DNA of 64,000 nucleotides, taken from Phycisphaerales bacterium (GTDB lineage: Bacteria; Planctomycetota; Phycisphaerae; UBA1845; Fen-1342). The notes under the pieces are model-generated. The model was not told where the DNA came from. It did no database searches and saw only the letters and a list, made by a program, of their open reading frames with translations. The stretch is from assembly GCA_016710275.1 (NCBI GenBank), contig JADJXS010000001.1, positions 2,108,001 to 2,172,000 of the forward strand, read 5' to 3'. The position numbers and the translations under genes are program-made. Positions 34,500-42,101 of the stretch are shown piece by piece. How positions within the stretch are numbered: the first letter of the stretch is position 1; each line of letters begins with the position of its first letter.

Positions 34500-34732
34500 C
34501 CCAATCACCGCGCCTCCCGCGCCCGCTTGGGCGCTCGCCTCTGACCGCCTCCGCAACCCGAACCGCGGCTGCCCCCGCCAGTAGCACGCTCAGGGCCGCC
34601 ACGGGTACCGCTGTCGCCCGCGATCCCCCGGCGCGCCATCCGTACGGCCGTCGCCGTCCCGGCTGCCGTCGCCGCCCCGAGCCGCCCCGTCGTGCCAGGG
34701 GCCGCCCCCTCGTGCCTTTTTCATAGATTTCC

Positions 34733-34760
34733 TTGACATTTCCGAAAGCCAAGTTAGTAT
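34733..34760 (+). promoter_or_regulatory. Near-consensus sigma-70 promoter
   Basis: A perfect TTGACA (34733-34738), a 16-nt spacer and TAGTAT (34755-34760) lie in a locally AT-rich block upstream of the HTH gene. The predicted start near 34767 gives a leader of about 46 nt that includes an inverted repeat. It is the strongest classical promoter in the window. Confidence 0.75.
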
Positions 34761-34777
34761 TTTGTTAGGTATCAGGG

Positions 34778-34797
34778 GGCGGGTCATACCACCCGCC
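34778..34797 (+). promoter_or_regulatory. Inverted repeat in the leader of the HTH gene
   Basis: A perfect 7-bp inverted repeat, GGCGGGT / ACCCGCC, separated by 6 nt, lies about 11 nt downstream of the predicted transcription start and before the AGGAG ribosome-binding site. It could be an operator (possibly autoregulatory) or an RNA hairpin. Confidence 0.4.
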
Positions 34798-34812
34798 GCA
34801 GGAGCCATTGCC

Positions 34813-35133
34813 ATGACAAACGTCACGCAGGAAATCATGACCCCGCGCGAAGCCGCCCGCTGGTTTCGTCGATCCCCCGGCTGGCTGCGCCAGCAGCGCG
34901 GGCTGTTGCGAATCACCGGCCCGGGCGGCCAGCCGCTCTACCACCTGGCCGTCTGCCGGGCTTATGTGCTTGCCCGCATGTGCGATGCGCCGCCGGGGGT
35001 CGTGCGCCGCGTGCAGGTTGAGGCGCTGGAGCGTGCCTGCGGCGTCACGATTCCCGGCGAGGACGGGGATGCGGTCGGCGTCGGCGGCGGCGATCCGCAG
35101 GTCGCGGCAGGGGTGCAGTGCGGGGCGCTTTGA
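34813..35133 (+). CDS. Small helix-turn-helix (MerR/excisionase-like) protein
   Basis: A 106-residue protein. The N-terminal half (MTPREAARWFRRSPGWLRQQ) looks like a winged HTH of the MerR/excisionase type, where an AARWFRRSPGWLR-like helix recognises DNA. The C-terminal 35 residues are Gly/Val-rich and without structure I can name. AGGAG lies 9 nt before the ATG. The gene has its own strong promoter, stands alone between divergent rluB and a convergent lipoprotein gene, and is followed by a hairpin. DNA-binding role inferred; target unknown. Confidence 0.62.
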   Translation: MTNVTQEIMTPREAARWFRRSPGWLRQQRGLLRITGPGGQPLYHLAVCRAYVLARMCDAPPGVVRRVQVEALERACGVTIPGEDGDAVGVGGGDPQVAAGVQCGAL

Positions 35134-35185
35134 GTGGGCGGACGGTAGTCGCTCTCAATCCCCGGCTTCGCCGTGCCAAATGAAA

Positions 35186-35218
35186 CGGGTCGCATCCGGG
35201 GCAAACCGGTGCGACCCG
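35186..35218. terminator. Candidate bidirectional hairpin terminator
   Basis: CGGGTCGCA pairs with TGCGACCCG (9 bp) around an inner 4-bp CCGG stem, between two converging genes. No T-run follows on either side, so termination would be weak or factor-dependent. Confidence 0.4.
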
Positions 35219-35271
35219 TCGGGGGCCATCACATTGCAGGAATCGTCCCGCCGCGCGACCGGCGCAGCCGG

Positions 35272-36498
35272 CTATTCCATTTCGAACGGTGCAAGCAGGC
35301 CGGCGTCGTCGAGCCAGTTCAGGTCATCGGCCGTCGAATTCTTCGGCGTTGCAGCCTTGGTGCGGGACGCCTCCTGCGCACTGGCGTCGAGCAGCAACCC
35401 GATCTCGCAATACACTTCATTCCAGGGTCGAATGCCGCGCACGCCCTGATCCAGCAGCGTCTCAATTCGGCGGATCACCTCGATCGCCGGGATCGCGGCG
35501 CTGGTCGTCGTGCCGGCCGTCGCTCCGGGCGCTTCCGCGAAATAGTCCGCTTCGCTGGTCGGAGGCGCGTTGCGGAGTTGCCCGTCGAAGAGGTCGGCCT
35601 CGTCGGCCGTCTCTGCGTCGTCAATCTCGGGAATCGAATTGATCCACGTCGGCGCGTCGATCGGCGTGCTGGCGATCGGCGTCGCCGGCGTCGCCGCCAG
35701 TTGCACACCCGAGTCGCCGAGCAGCGATGTCAACTCGCTGTCCGACATCGCCCCGATCGCGGCGTGGAACTCGCGCTGCTCACGAGCAAGCTGCTCGGCC
35801 GCCTCTTGTGCCGCGGCCGTCTCCGCGATTTCCTGCAGGTGCAGACGGGCGGCCTCGAGCCGCGGATTGATCTGCAGCGCAGCGCTGAGCGACTGGACCG
35901 CCAGCGTGTAACGGCCGGCCTCGGACTGCGTCAGCGCCAGGTTGTACAGCGCGCCGGCCTCGTCCGTTCCCATGCGGAACGCGGCCAGCGCCTCGTCGAA
36001 GCGCCCCAGCCCGCCCAGCACAAGCCCCAGGTTCATGCTCGCCCGCGTGAAGTCCGGCCGGATTTCGAGCGCCCGCCGCAGCGCGGCCTCGGCTTCGTCC
36101 AGTCGGCCTTCGAGATAGAGGCTGAAGCCCAGGTTATTGTACAGGTGCGCCGTCGACGGGCTGAGCGTGATCGCGCGCTGAAAGCGCGCGGTGGCTTCCG
36201 CGTGCCGCCCGACCTTGTTGAGCGTGACGCCCAGCCGGTTGATCGCGGTCACGAAGTTCGGGCCGACGCGCAGCGCCTCTTCATACTGGCTGATCGCCTT
36301 CTCCAGATTCCCCTGCCGCTCGAGCAGGTGCCCATGCGCGAAGTAGGTCGTCGCGTTGATCTCGAGGGCGCGCGTGCTGCGCGGCGCGGAGGGCAGATCG
36401 CCCGGCCCGCTGTTCGTGACGGTCGATTGCGTGCACGCCCCGCTCAGCAGTGCTGCGCTGACGCCCGCCGCAATGCACGATCCGAATCGCTTGCGCAC
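35272..36498 (-). CDS. TPR lipoprotein (TadD-like)
   Basis: A 408-residue protein with a signal peptide and lipobox-like SGAC (about residue 22), then five or six TPR units (about 45-230; for example YEEALRVGPNFVTAINRLG and LRRALEIRPDFTRASMNLG), an Ala/Gln/Glu-rich helix and a low-complexity Thr/Ala/Pro/Asp-rich C-terminal half ending in a conserved-looking IETLLDQGVRGIRPWNEVY. GTG start with TAGGAG upstream. TadD of Tad pilus systems is a TPR lipoprotein of this kind; the next gene upstream resembles CpaD, which supports but does not prove a pilus link. Confidence 0.72.
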   Translation of the reverse strand: MRKRFGSCIAAGVSAALLSGACTQSTVTNSGPGDLPSAPRSTRALEINATTYFAHGHLLERQGNLEKAISQYEEALRVGPNFVTAINRLGVTLNKVGRHAEATARFQRAITLSPSTAHLYNNLGFSLYLEGRLDEAEAALRRALEIRPDFTRASMNLGLVLGGLGRFDEALAAFRMGTDEAGALYNLALTQSEAGRYTLAVQSLSAALQINPRLEAARLHLQEIAETAAAQEAAEQLAREQREFHAAIGAMSDSELTSLLGDSGVQLAATPATPIASTPIDAPTWINSIPEIDDAETADEADLFDGQLRNAPPTSEADYFAEAPGATAGTTTSAAIPAIEVIRRIETLLDQGVRGIRPWNEVYCEIGLLLDASAQEASRTKAATPKNSTADDLNWLDDAGLLAPFEME

Positions 36499-36507
36499 AG
36501 GTTGCTC

Positions 36508-37029
36508 CTAGTTGGATGCGGCGCCCGCACCCGCGGTCGCGCCGGTCTGGCTGCTCTTGCTGCGGGGCTTGTACGTCCCCTCGTTCATCTTGATCAGCAC
36601 CGCGCTGCCGGCATCCATGCCGCGCCCGCCCGGCATGTCGTCTCGCACCGCATCCGCGGTGACGGGGATGCCCACTTCGTTGAGAAACTGCACCAGCGTG
36701 TCCACCCGCTGCTTGCGCAGCGGCGCATCCGCCGCCAGGTTCGAGCTGTAGCGCAGGTCGCCGCCGTACGACTGCATCAACTGAGCCATTCGGCTCAGCC
36801 GCTCCTCACCCAGCGACGTCAGCATCGCCCGGTGCGGCAGAAAGTGATGATCGGACATGTGCATGTCCGCCAGCATGGCGTTGTCCGACATGTACACCAG
36901 CGTGCCTTGCAGGTCGGAAGTCTCCTCCGCAGTGCCGTGCGGCGGCGCATTGAGGCGCGCGTCCGGCGAATTGCATCCCGCGGCGGCGAGGCCGGCGACG
37001 GTCGCGAGCAGCGTGAATCGAAGTCTCAT
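36508..37029 (-). CDS. CpaD-like lipoprotein
   Basis: A 173-residue predicted lipoprotein (lipobox AAGC, about residue 19). A His/Met-rich stretch (DNAMLADMHMSDHHFLPHRA) is followed by LGEERLSRMAQLMQSYGGDL and LRKQRVDTLVQFLNEVGIPV, a spacing that recalls the pilus lipoprotein CpaD (a conserved helix, YG, then an Arg...V...L...GI helix). The C-terminus is Ser/Thr/Ala-rich. GGAG lies 8 nt upstream of the chosen start. First gene of a pair with the TPR lipoprotein. The CpaD link is weak and from pattern only. Confidence 0.6.
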   Translation of the reverse strand: MRLRFTLLATVAGLAAAGCNSPDARLNAPPHGTAEETSDLQGTLVYMSDNAMLADMHMSDHHFLPHRAMLTSLGEERLSRMAQLMQSYGGDLRYSSNLAADAPLRKQRVDTLVQFLNEVGIPVTADAVRDDMPGGRGMDAGSAVLIKMNEGTYKPRSKSSQTGATAGAGAASN

Positions 37030-37260
37030 CGCGATGGCTCCATGTCCGGGGAAATCACGCGGGGCTGGCCCGCCTTGCCCATAAAATCGGTCGATCCCCG
37101 TATGACCTGAATTGAGCGACGCGATCCGCATTTTCAACCCCGCAGGCCGTCCGCACCGGCCCGGCCGGGCGCAACTTCGCACCGCCGCGCGCAACGCTTG
37201 CGCCCCCGCCGCCCCGCCGCATCCCCGCGCCGCGGCCGCACCGACGCCCCGCACCGACGG

Positions 37261-37266
37261 TAGAAT
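37261..37266 (+). promoter_or_regulatory. -10-like hexamer TAGAAT, 8 nt before AsmA-like gene
   Basis: TAGAAT is followed by 8 nt and the ATG at 37275, with no Shine-Dalgarno sequence. No -35 is visible. Part of the near-leaderless set. Confidence 0.4.
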
Positions 37267-37274
37267 CCGAAATC

Positions 37275-38828
37275 ATGCCGCGCTCCACCCGGATCGCCGT
37301 CGTCCTGCTCTCCCTCGCGCTGATCGGCTCGCTTGCGACCACCGGCGGAGCGGCCTGGTACTTGCGCAGCGGCTTCTACCGCGACGCCTGCTCGCGCTCG
37401 CTGTCGGAAACGCTCGGCCTGCCCGCCGAAGTCGGCTCCGTCACGCCGCGCTCTCTGCAGACCCGCCAGTTCAACAACGTGCGCGTGTGGCTGCCGGATC
37501 GGCGCGGCGTCGCGTTCTTCTGTCGAAGCGCCCTCTACGAACAGCGCGCCACCCGCGCCGATCCCGACGTCTACGCGCTTCGCCTTGCGCACGGCGAGTG
37601 TGAGATTTCGTCGCGAACATGGCTGGCGGCGGATTACCGCCGGGTCGTCGAATCCGGCCTGCGCCCGGGCTTCGCCCCGGACGGCCCCACCGAGGTCGCG
37701 TTCACCGGCATGGACCTCGTCGTCGCCCACGAGGATTTCCGCATGCGACTGGCCGGCGCGGCGGGGCAGGTGCGCTTCGAAAGCGAACAATCCGCCACCG
37801 CGGTGATCTCCTGCCGCGACTTCAACGGGCACGAGACGCGCGACCCCGTGACGCTGACCGCGGCATTCTCCCCCGCAGAAAACGCCGTGCGAATCGACCG
37901 CCTCGAGCTGCGCGTTCCGCAGATCCCGCTCGGCATTGCCGGCGTCGGCAGCCTGTTCGGAGCGAACGTCACCTCCGGGGAGTTCAGCGGGCGGCTTACC
38001 TATTCCGAACAGACCGCCTCGCCGCTGGTCCGGCGGCTGGAAGTCTCCGGCATGTGCACCGGCGTTCAGCTCGCCGAGTTTGCGGCGCCCTTCCTCGGGC
38101 CGGGAGTGCAGGGCCACTGTTCCGAGCTGGAGTTGATCGACCTCGCCTTCGTGGATCGCGTGCCGACGCATCTGCGCTTCCGCGCGATGATCCGCGATGC
38201 GCTGCTCGGGCAACTGCTCGCGCCGCTGGGCTTCGGCGAATTGGGCGGGCACACCGTCGTGCAGATCCGGGACGCCGAGTTCAATTTGGATGGCGCCGTA
38301 CGCGTGAGCCTGTCGGCCGAGTGCCGCGGGGCGTCGCTTCACGGCCTGTCCGCCGGGCTGGGCCTCGGACGCGCCAGCGGCCGCCTGAACCTCACGATCT
38401 CCGACCTGCGAATTGAAGACAACCGCGTCGTGGCCATGGACGCTGAACTGCGCGTGGATGAGAGCGCAGTCGAGGAGCGCTGGGTCGATGGGGAGCTGCT
38501 GACCACCGTCGCACAGCGCGTGCTCGAGGGCGGGCTGCCGGGCTGGCTTGCGCTCGGCCCTGGCACGAAGGTGGCCTACAAGCGGCTCGGCGCCCGGCTC
38601 GAAATCCGCGATGAGGTGCTGCGCGTGTACGGCACACACGGCCCGCGCTCGCGCGGCCTGCTCAGCGTGGATTTCCTCGGCAGGGAGGTCGTGGTCGCAT
38701 CCGAGCCTGAAAACCCGATCGACCTGCGACCGGCGCTGGACGAAGTCCGCCGGCGCCTGGCCGAGCAGTTCCTCCCGAGCTGGCGCGCACGGCTCGAAGC
38801 GCCCCGCGCACCGGTGACGCCCGAGTGA
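37275..38828 (+). CDS. Membrane-anchored AsmA/YdbH-like protein
   Basis: A 517-residue protein with one N-terminal span (about 8-27) and a long beta-patterned periplasmic region with repeated segments of the type LEVSGMCTGVQLAEF and VVQIRDAEFNLDGAVRVS, as in AsmA/YdbH-like bridge proteins between the two membranes. The C-terminal part reads RGLLSVDFLGREVVVASEPENPIDLRP. No family can be named with certainty. The stop overlaps the GTG start of the sensor kinase gene (GTGA), so the two are co-translated. Confidence 0.6.
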   Translation: MPRSTRIAVVLLSLALIGSLATTGGAAWYLRSGFYRDACSRSLSETLGLPAEVGSVTPRSLQTRQFNNVRVWLPDRRGVAFFCRSALYEQRATRADPDVYALRLAHGECEISSRTWLAADYRRVVESGLRPGFAPDGPTEVAFTGMDLVVAHEDFRMRLAGAAGQVRFESEQSATAVISCRDFNGHETRDPVTLTAAFSPAENAVRIDRLELRVPQIPLGIAGVGSLFGANVTSGEFSGRLTYSEQTASPLVRRLEVSGMCTGVQLAEFAAPFLGPGVQGHCSELELIDLAFVDRVPTHLRFRAMIRDALLGQLLAPLGFGELGGHTVVQIRDAEFNLDGAVRVSLSAECRGASLHGLSAGLGLGRASGRLNLTISDLRIEDNRVVAMDAELRVDESAVEERWVDGELLTTVAQRVLEGGLPGWLALGPGTKVAYKRLGARLEIRDEVLRVYGTHGPRSRGLLSVDFLGREVVVASEPENPIDLRPALDEVRRRLAEQFLPSWRARLEAPRAPVTPE

Positions 38829-40906
38829 TTCCCTTGCGTCTTTCCGCCGAGCGACTCCTCGTCATCGCGGCCGCCGCGATCAGCATCACGCTGACCGCCA
38901 TCACGGTCTCAGCCGTGCTGCGCCAGAGCGAGACGCTCAGCGAGCGCGAAAGCGCCGCGCTGCGCGACTCGGCAACGCGCGCCGCGCAGGAGCGCGTCAC
39001 CGAACTGCGGGCGACGCTCAACCGCCTGTTCGCGCAGGCCGCGGGCGCCTGGGCCGAACTGGGCGTCGACGCGCTCGATGCCTGGTCCGCCCGGCATCCC
39101 GACTGGCCCCTCTTCCTGCTCGAAACCGGCGACGGCTGGACGGCGCTGCCGCTGTCGCCCGCCGGCAACCCGCCGGCGTGGCGCACCTCGGATGAGCTGC
39201 TGGCCGCTGCGGAGATCGAGTTTGCCGAGCAGGATCCGGCCGCAGCACTGGAGCGCCTGGAGCGCCTCGCCGAGCGCAGCGCCGATCGCGGCGTTCGCAT
39301 CTCGGCGATGGTCGCGGCCGCCTCCGTGCGAAAGAAGCTGCGCCAGCCGCAGGCGGCGGCCCGCGCATTTCGGGACGTGCTGCCGCAGTTGGAGCAGGAG
39401 CCGGCGCTGGCCCGCGGCGCATTCGCCGTCAAGCTGGCGATGGTCGAGTGCTGGCTGGCGGCGCGCGAGTACGCGCTGGCGCGCGAAGCGCTGCTGGAGA
39501 TGTTGCGCGCCGTGAACAGCGCCCACCCCGGCCGCCACGGGCAGGCCGACGTGGCGATGATGCGGTCGCGCGTGACCTGGCTGCGGGCGCGCAGCCCCAG
39601 CGTGCTGGCGACCCCCGCGGAACGCGAGATCGACGAGCGGACCGATCGCGAGCTGCAATGGGCGGACGCGCGCGCAGCGCGCCGCGATCAGTTGTCCGAA
39701 CTCGAGGAAGAGATGCGCCGCCTGCTCGCGAAGCGCACGCAGCCCTCCGAAGGCGTGATCAGCTTTGTGAACACCCGCGCCGGCGACATCCCGGTGATCC
39801 TGGCCCTGCGCGCCATCGGACCGGACCGCCGCCTCGCCGTCGTCATGCCGACGCAGGAGCTGATCGAGCGCTACTGGTATTCCGCCCGCCGCACGCAGCC
39901 CTGGCGGGTGGTGATGCCCGAGCAGGTCGGCGGCAGCGAAATGATCGTGGCCCTCGGCGAGCCGTTCGGCGGGGCACTGGTCGTGCCGACGCTCGAGACG
40001 CTGCAGCGCTCGGCCGAGCAATCCTCGCAGCGGCTGGTGCTGCTGCTGGCGATCACCGTTGCCGCCGCCGGCGGATGGGGAATCGTCCTGTGGATGCTGT
40101 CGCGCTCGCTGGCCCGACAGCGCGAGCTGGCGGCGCTGCAGCGGCGATTTGTCGCGGACGTCAGCCACGAGCTCAAGACGCCGTTGGCGCTGATCCGCCT
40201 GCTGACCGAGACGCTGGCGGACGGGCGCGTCAGCGACCCGCAGCGCGTCAGCCAGTACCTCGGCACCATCGGGCGCGAAAGCGAGCGGCTCACCAACCTG
40301 CTCGACACGATCCTGGATTTCTCGCGGATGGAATCCGGCCGGCGGTCGTACGTGCTGCGCGCCTGCGACGTGGGGGGCGCGGTCCGCGCGGCGTGGGCGC
40401 TCTTCGAGCCGCGCTTCGCCGCAGACGGCTTTACCGCCGAGCTGCACGTCGCCGACGACCTGCCGATGATCGCAGGCGATGCGGAGGCCCTGCAGCAGCT
40501 CGTCGTGAACCTGCTGCAGAATGCGTATCGCTACGCCGGAGACGCCCGCTATGTGCGCGTGGACGTGCAGCGCGAGCGCGGCGGCGGCGCAGTCGTCATC
40601 ATGGTGCAGGATCGCGGCATCGGAATGTCCAAGGCCCAGTTGCGACGGATCGGCGACAGCTTCTATCGCGCTGAGGACGCCCGCGTGCGCAGCACCCGCG
40701 GCGCGGGACTGGGGCTGGCGATTGTGCGGCACGTCGTCGCGGCGCATCGCGGGCGCATGGACGTGATCTCGCGTCCCGGCCGCGGCAGCACTTTCACCGT
40801 GACGCTTCCGGTCGGTCGTATCCCCGACGAATCCGCCTCGGCGGCCGGTGATGACCTCGCGCCGGAGGCCGCGCGGCTCCCGAACGGCGATGGCCGCGCG
40901 CCATGA
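38825..40906 (+). CDS. Membrane sensor histidine kinase
   Basis: A 693-residue kinase: N-terminal span (about 9-29), a large periplasmic region (about 30-400) with helical TPR-like segments (LEQEPALARGAFAVKLAMVE), a second span (about 402-424), then a HisKA domain with the phosphorylated His in FVADVSHELKTPLALI (about 450) and a HATPase domain with N-box NLLQNAYRY, DRGIGM and GAGLGLAIV. GTG start overlapping the AsmA-like gene. No response regulator is adjacent: queA follows. The signal and the partner are unknown. Confidence 0.9.
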   Translation: MIPLRLSAERLLVIAAAAISITLTAITVSAVLRQSETLSERESAALRDSATRAAQERVTELRATLNRLFAQAAGAWAELGVDALDAWSARHPDWPLFLLETGDGWTALPLSPAGNPPAWRTSDELLAAAEIEFAEQDPAAALERLERLAERSADRGVRISAMVAAASVRKKLRQPQAAARAFRDVLPQLEQEPALARGAFAVKLAMVECWLAAREYALAREALLEMLRAVNSAHPGRHGQADVAMMRSRVTWLRARSPSVLATPAEREIDERTDRELQWADARAARRDQLSELEEEMRRLLAKRTQPSEGVISFVNTRAGDIPVILALRAIGPDRRLAVVMPTQELIERYWYSARRTQPWRVVMPEQVGGSEMIVALGEPFGGALVVPTLETLQRSAEQSSQRLVLLLAITVAAAGGWGIVLWMLSRSLARQRELAALQRRFVADVSHELKTPLALIRLLTETLADGRVSDPQRVSQYLGTIGRESERLTNLLDTILDFSRMESGRRSYVLRACDVGGAVRAAWALFEPRFAADGFTAELHVADDLPMIAGDAEALQQLVVNLLQNAYRYAGDARYVRVDVQRERGGGAVVIMVQDRGIGMSKAQLRRIGDSFYRAEDARVRSTRGAGLGLAIVRHVVAAHRGRMDVISRPGRGSTFTVTLPVGRIPDESASAAGDDLAPEAARLPNGDGRAP

Positions 40907-40935
40907 AGCACGCCCTGCGAGGTGAACCCTGCTGA
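40903..40935 (+). other. Eleven-codon mini-ORF between kinase gene and queA
   Basis: ATG at 40903 overlaps the kinase stop (ATGA). The frame runs ten residues (MKHALRGEPC) to a TGA at 40933-40935, which overlaps the proposed CTG start of queA (CTGA). It contains the GAGGTG that would serve queA. It could couple translation or be accidental. Confidence 0.4.
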
Positions 40936-42044
40936 CCAGCGAGCTGGATTTTCATCTTCCCCCGGAGCGGATCGCGCAGCACCCGGTGCAGCCGCGCGAT
41001 GCCTCGCGGCTGCTCGTCCTGAATCGGGCGGATGGGAGCATCGCGCACGCCGTGTTCCGCGATGTGGGGCGCTGGCTCCGCGCCGGGGATCTGCTGGTCG
41101 TCAACGATACGCGCGTCGTACCCGCGCGCTTCTTCGCGCAGCGCGCCGGCGGCGGCCGCGTCGAGGGGCTGTTTTTGCACGGAGCGCCGCAGGAGGGCGA
41201 AGGCTGCTGGTGCACACTGCTCAAGCCGTCGGCGCGACTGCGCGAAGGCGAGAGGGTCCGCCTGGTCGGGTGCGATGAAATGCTGCTGCTGGCAAGACGG
41301 CTGGAGCGCGGGGCGTGGCTGGTGCGCACCGAGCCGTTGATGCAGCCGCTGCCGCTGCTCGCGCGGATCGGGTCCGTTCCGCTGCCGCCTTACATCCGGC
41401 GCAAGGCGCAAGCCGCGACCTCAGACTGCGAAGCAGCCGCTACGGACGCGGCTGACCGCGAACGCTACCAGACTGTCTACGCGGCGCGCGATGGCGCGGT
41501 CGCCGCGCCGACTGCCGGCCTGCACTTCACATCCGGGTTGCTGGACTCGTTGCGCGCGGCGGGAGTGTCGATCTGCACCGTGACTCTGCACGTCGGCGTC
41601 GGCACGTTTGCGCCGATCGTCGTGGAGGATTTGCGCGAACACGCGATGCACGCGGAGTGGTTCGAGGTACGCTCCGAAGCCCGCGCAGCGCTGCAGCGCA
41701 CCCGTGCAGCCGGCGGACGCATCGTCGCCGTCGGCACAACCGCGGCGCGGGTGCTGGAGACGATCGTCCGAAGCGAGCTGCCCGAAAGGGGAGTGGGAGC
41801 AGACGCGAGCCGCGCTGCCCGCGCCGATGAACCCCTCTGCGGTTGGACGAACATCTTCCTCTATCCCCCGCAGCGCCTGACCGCGACCGACGCACTGATC
41901 ACGAACTTCCACCTGCCGCGCAGCACGCTGCTGGCGATGGTGATGGCGATGGCGGGTGTCGAGCCGATCCGCCGCGCGTACGCCGAGGCCATTCGCGAGC
42001 AGTACCGCTTCTACAGCTACGGCGACGCCATGCTGATCGTCTAG
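40932..42044 (+). CDS. queA: S-adenosylmethionine:tRNA ribosyltransferase-isomerase, apparent CTG start
   Basis: Makes epoxyqueuosine in tRNA. The conserved N-terminus of QueA is encoded here (SELDFHLPPERIAQHP then RDASRLLVL), but it lies upstream of the first ATG/GTG/TTG (GTG at 40986). A stop at 40923 leaves only CTG codons (40929, 40932) as possible starts, and GAGGTG sits 7 nt before CTG 40932. Other motifs: VVNDTRVVPARF (about 56-67), GAVAAPTAGLHFT (about 188-200), LHVGVGTFAP and ITNFHLPRSTLLAMV. About 370 residues, with a short Ala-rich insertion near 155. The alternative is a frameshift or assembly error. Confidence 0.9.
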   Translation: MTSELDFHLPPERIAQHPVQPRDASRLLVLNRADGSIAHAVFRDVGRWLRAGDLLVVNDTRVVPARFFAQRAGGGRVEGLFLHGAPQEGEGCWCTLLKPSARLREGERVRLVGCDEMLLLARRLERGAWLVRTEPLMQPLPLLARIGSVPLPPYIRRKAQAATSDCEAAATDAADRERYQTVYAARDGAVAAPTAGLHFTSGLLDSLRAAGVSICTVTLHVGVGTFAPIVVEDLREHAMHAEWFEVRSEARAALQRTRAAGGRIVAVGTTAARVLETIVRSELPERGVGADASRAARADEPLCGWTNIFLYPPQRLTATDALITNFHLPRSTLLAMVMAMAGVEPIRRAYAEAIREQYRFYSYGDAMLIV

Positions 42045-42081
42045 TGCGCTTTGAAAATTGACCCGCCGCTTTGCCGCATGC

Positions 42082-42099
42082 CACTGCTCTTGAGCAGTG
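42082..42099. repeat. Perfect hairpin CACTGCTC-TT-GAGCAGTG
   Basis: An 18-bp palindrome (8-bp stem, 2-nt loop) preceded by GCATGC between the converging queA and glycosidase-like genes. Relatives occur at 30901, 46345 and 46383. It might also act as a transcription stop, but only three T residues follow. Confidence 0.6.
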
Positions 42100-42101
42100 C
42101 T

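Larger units (their letters stand above)
34488..34812. other. 325-bp divergent intergenic region
   Basis: Contains the -10 of rluB at one end, a GC-rich middle with short inverted repeats (GGGGCC/GGCCCC type), and an unusually AT-rich block (about 34718-34770) carrying a near-consensus promoter for the HTH gene. No gene is seen. Confidence 0.6.

Noticed and set aside
35186..35218. Hairpin as a firm intrinsic terminator
   Set aside because: The stem is good but no T-run follows on either strand, so it is kept only as a candidate.
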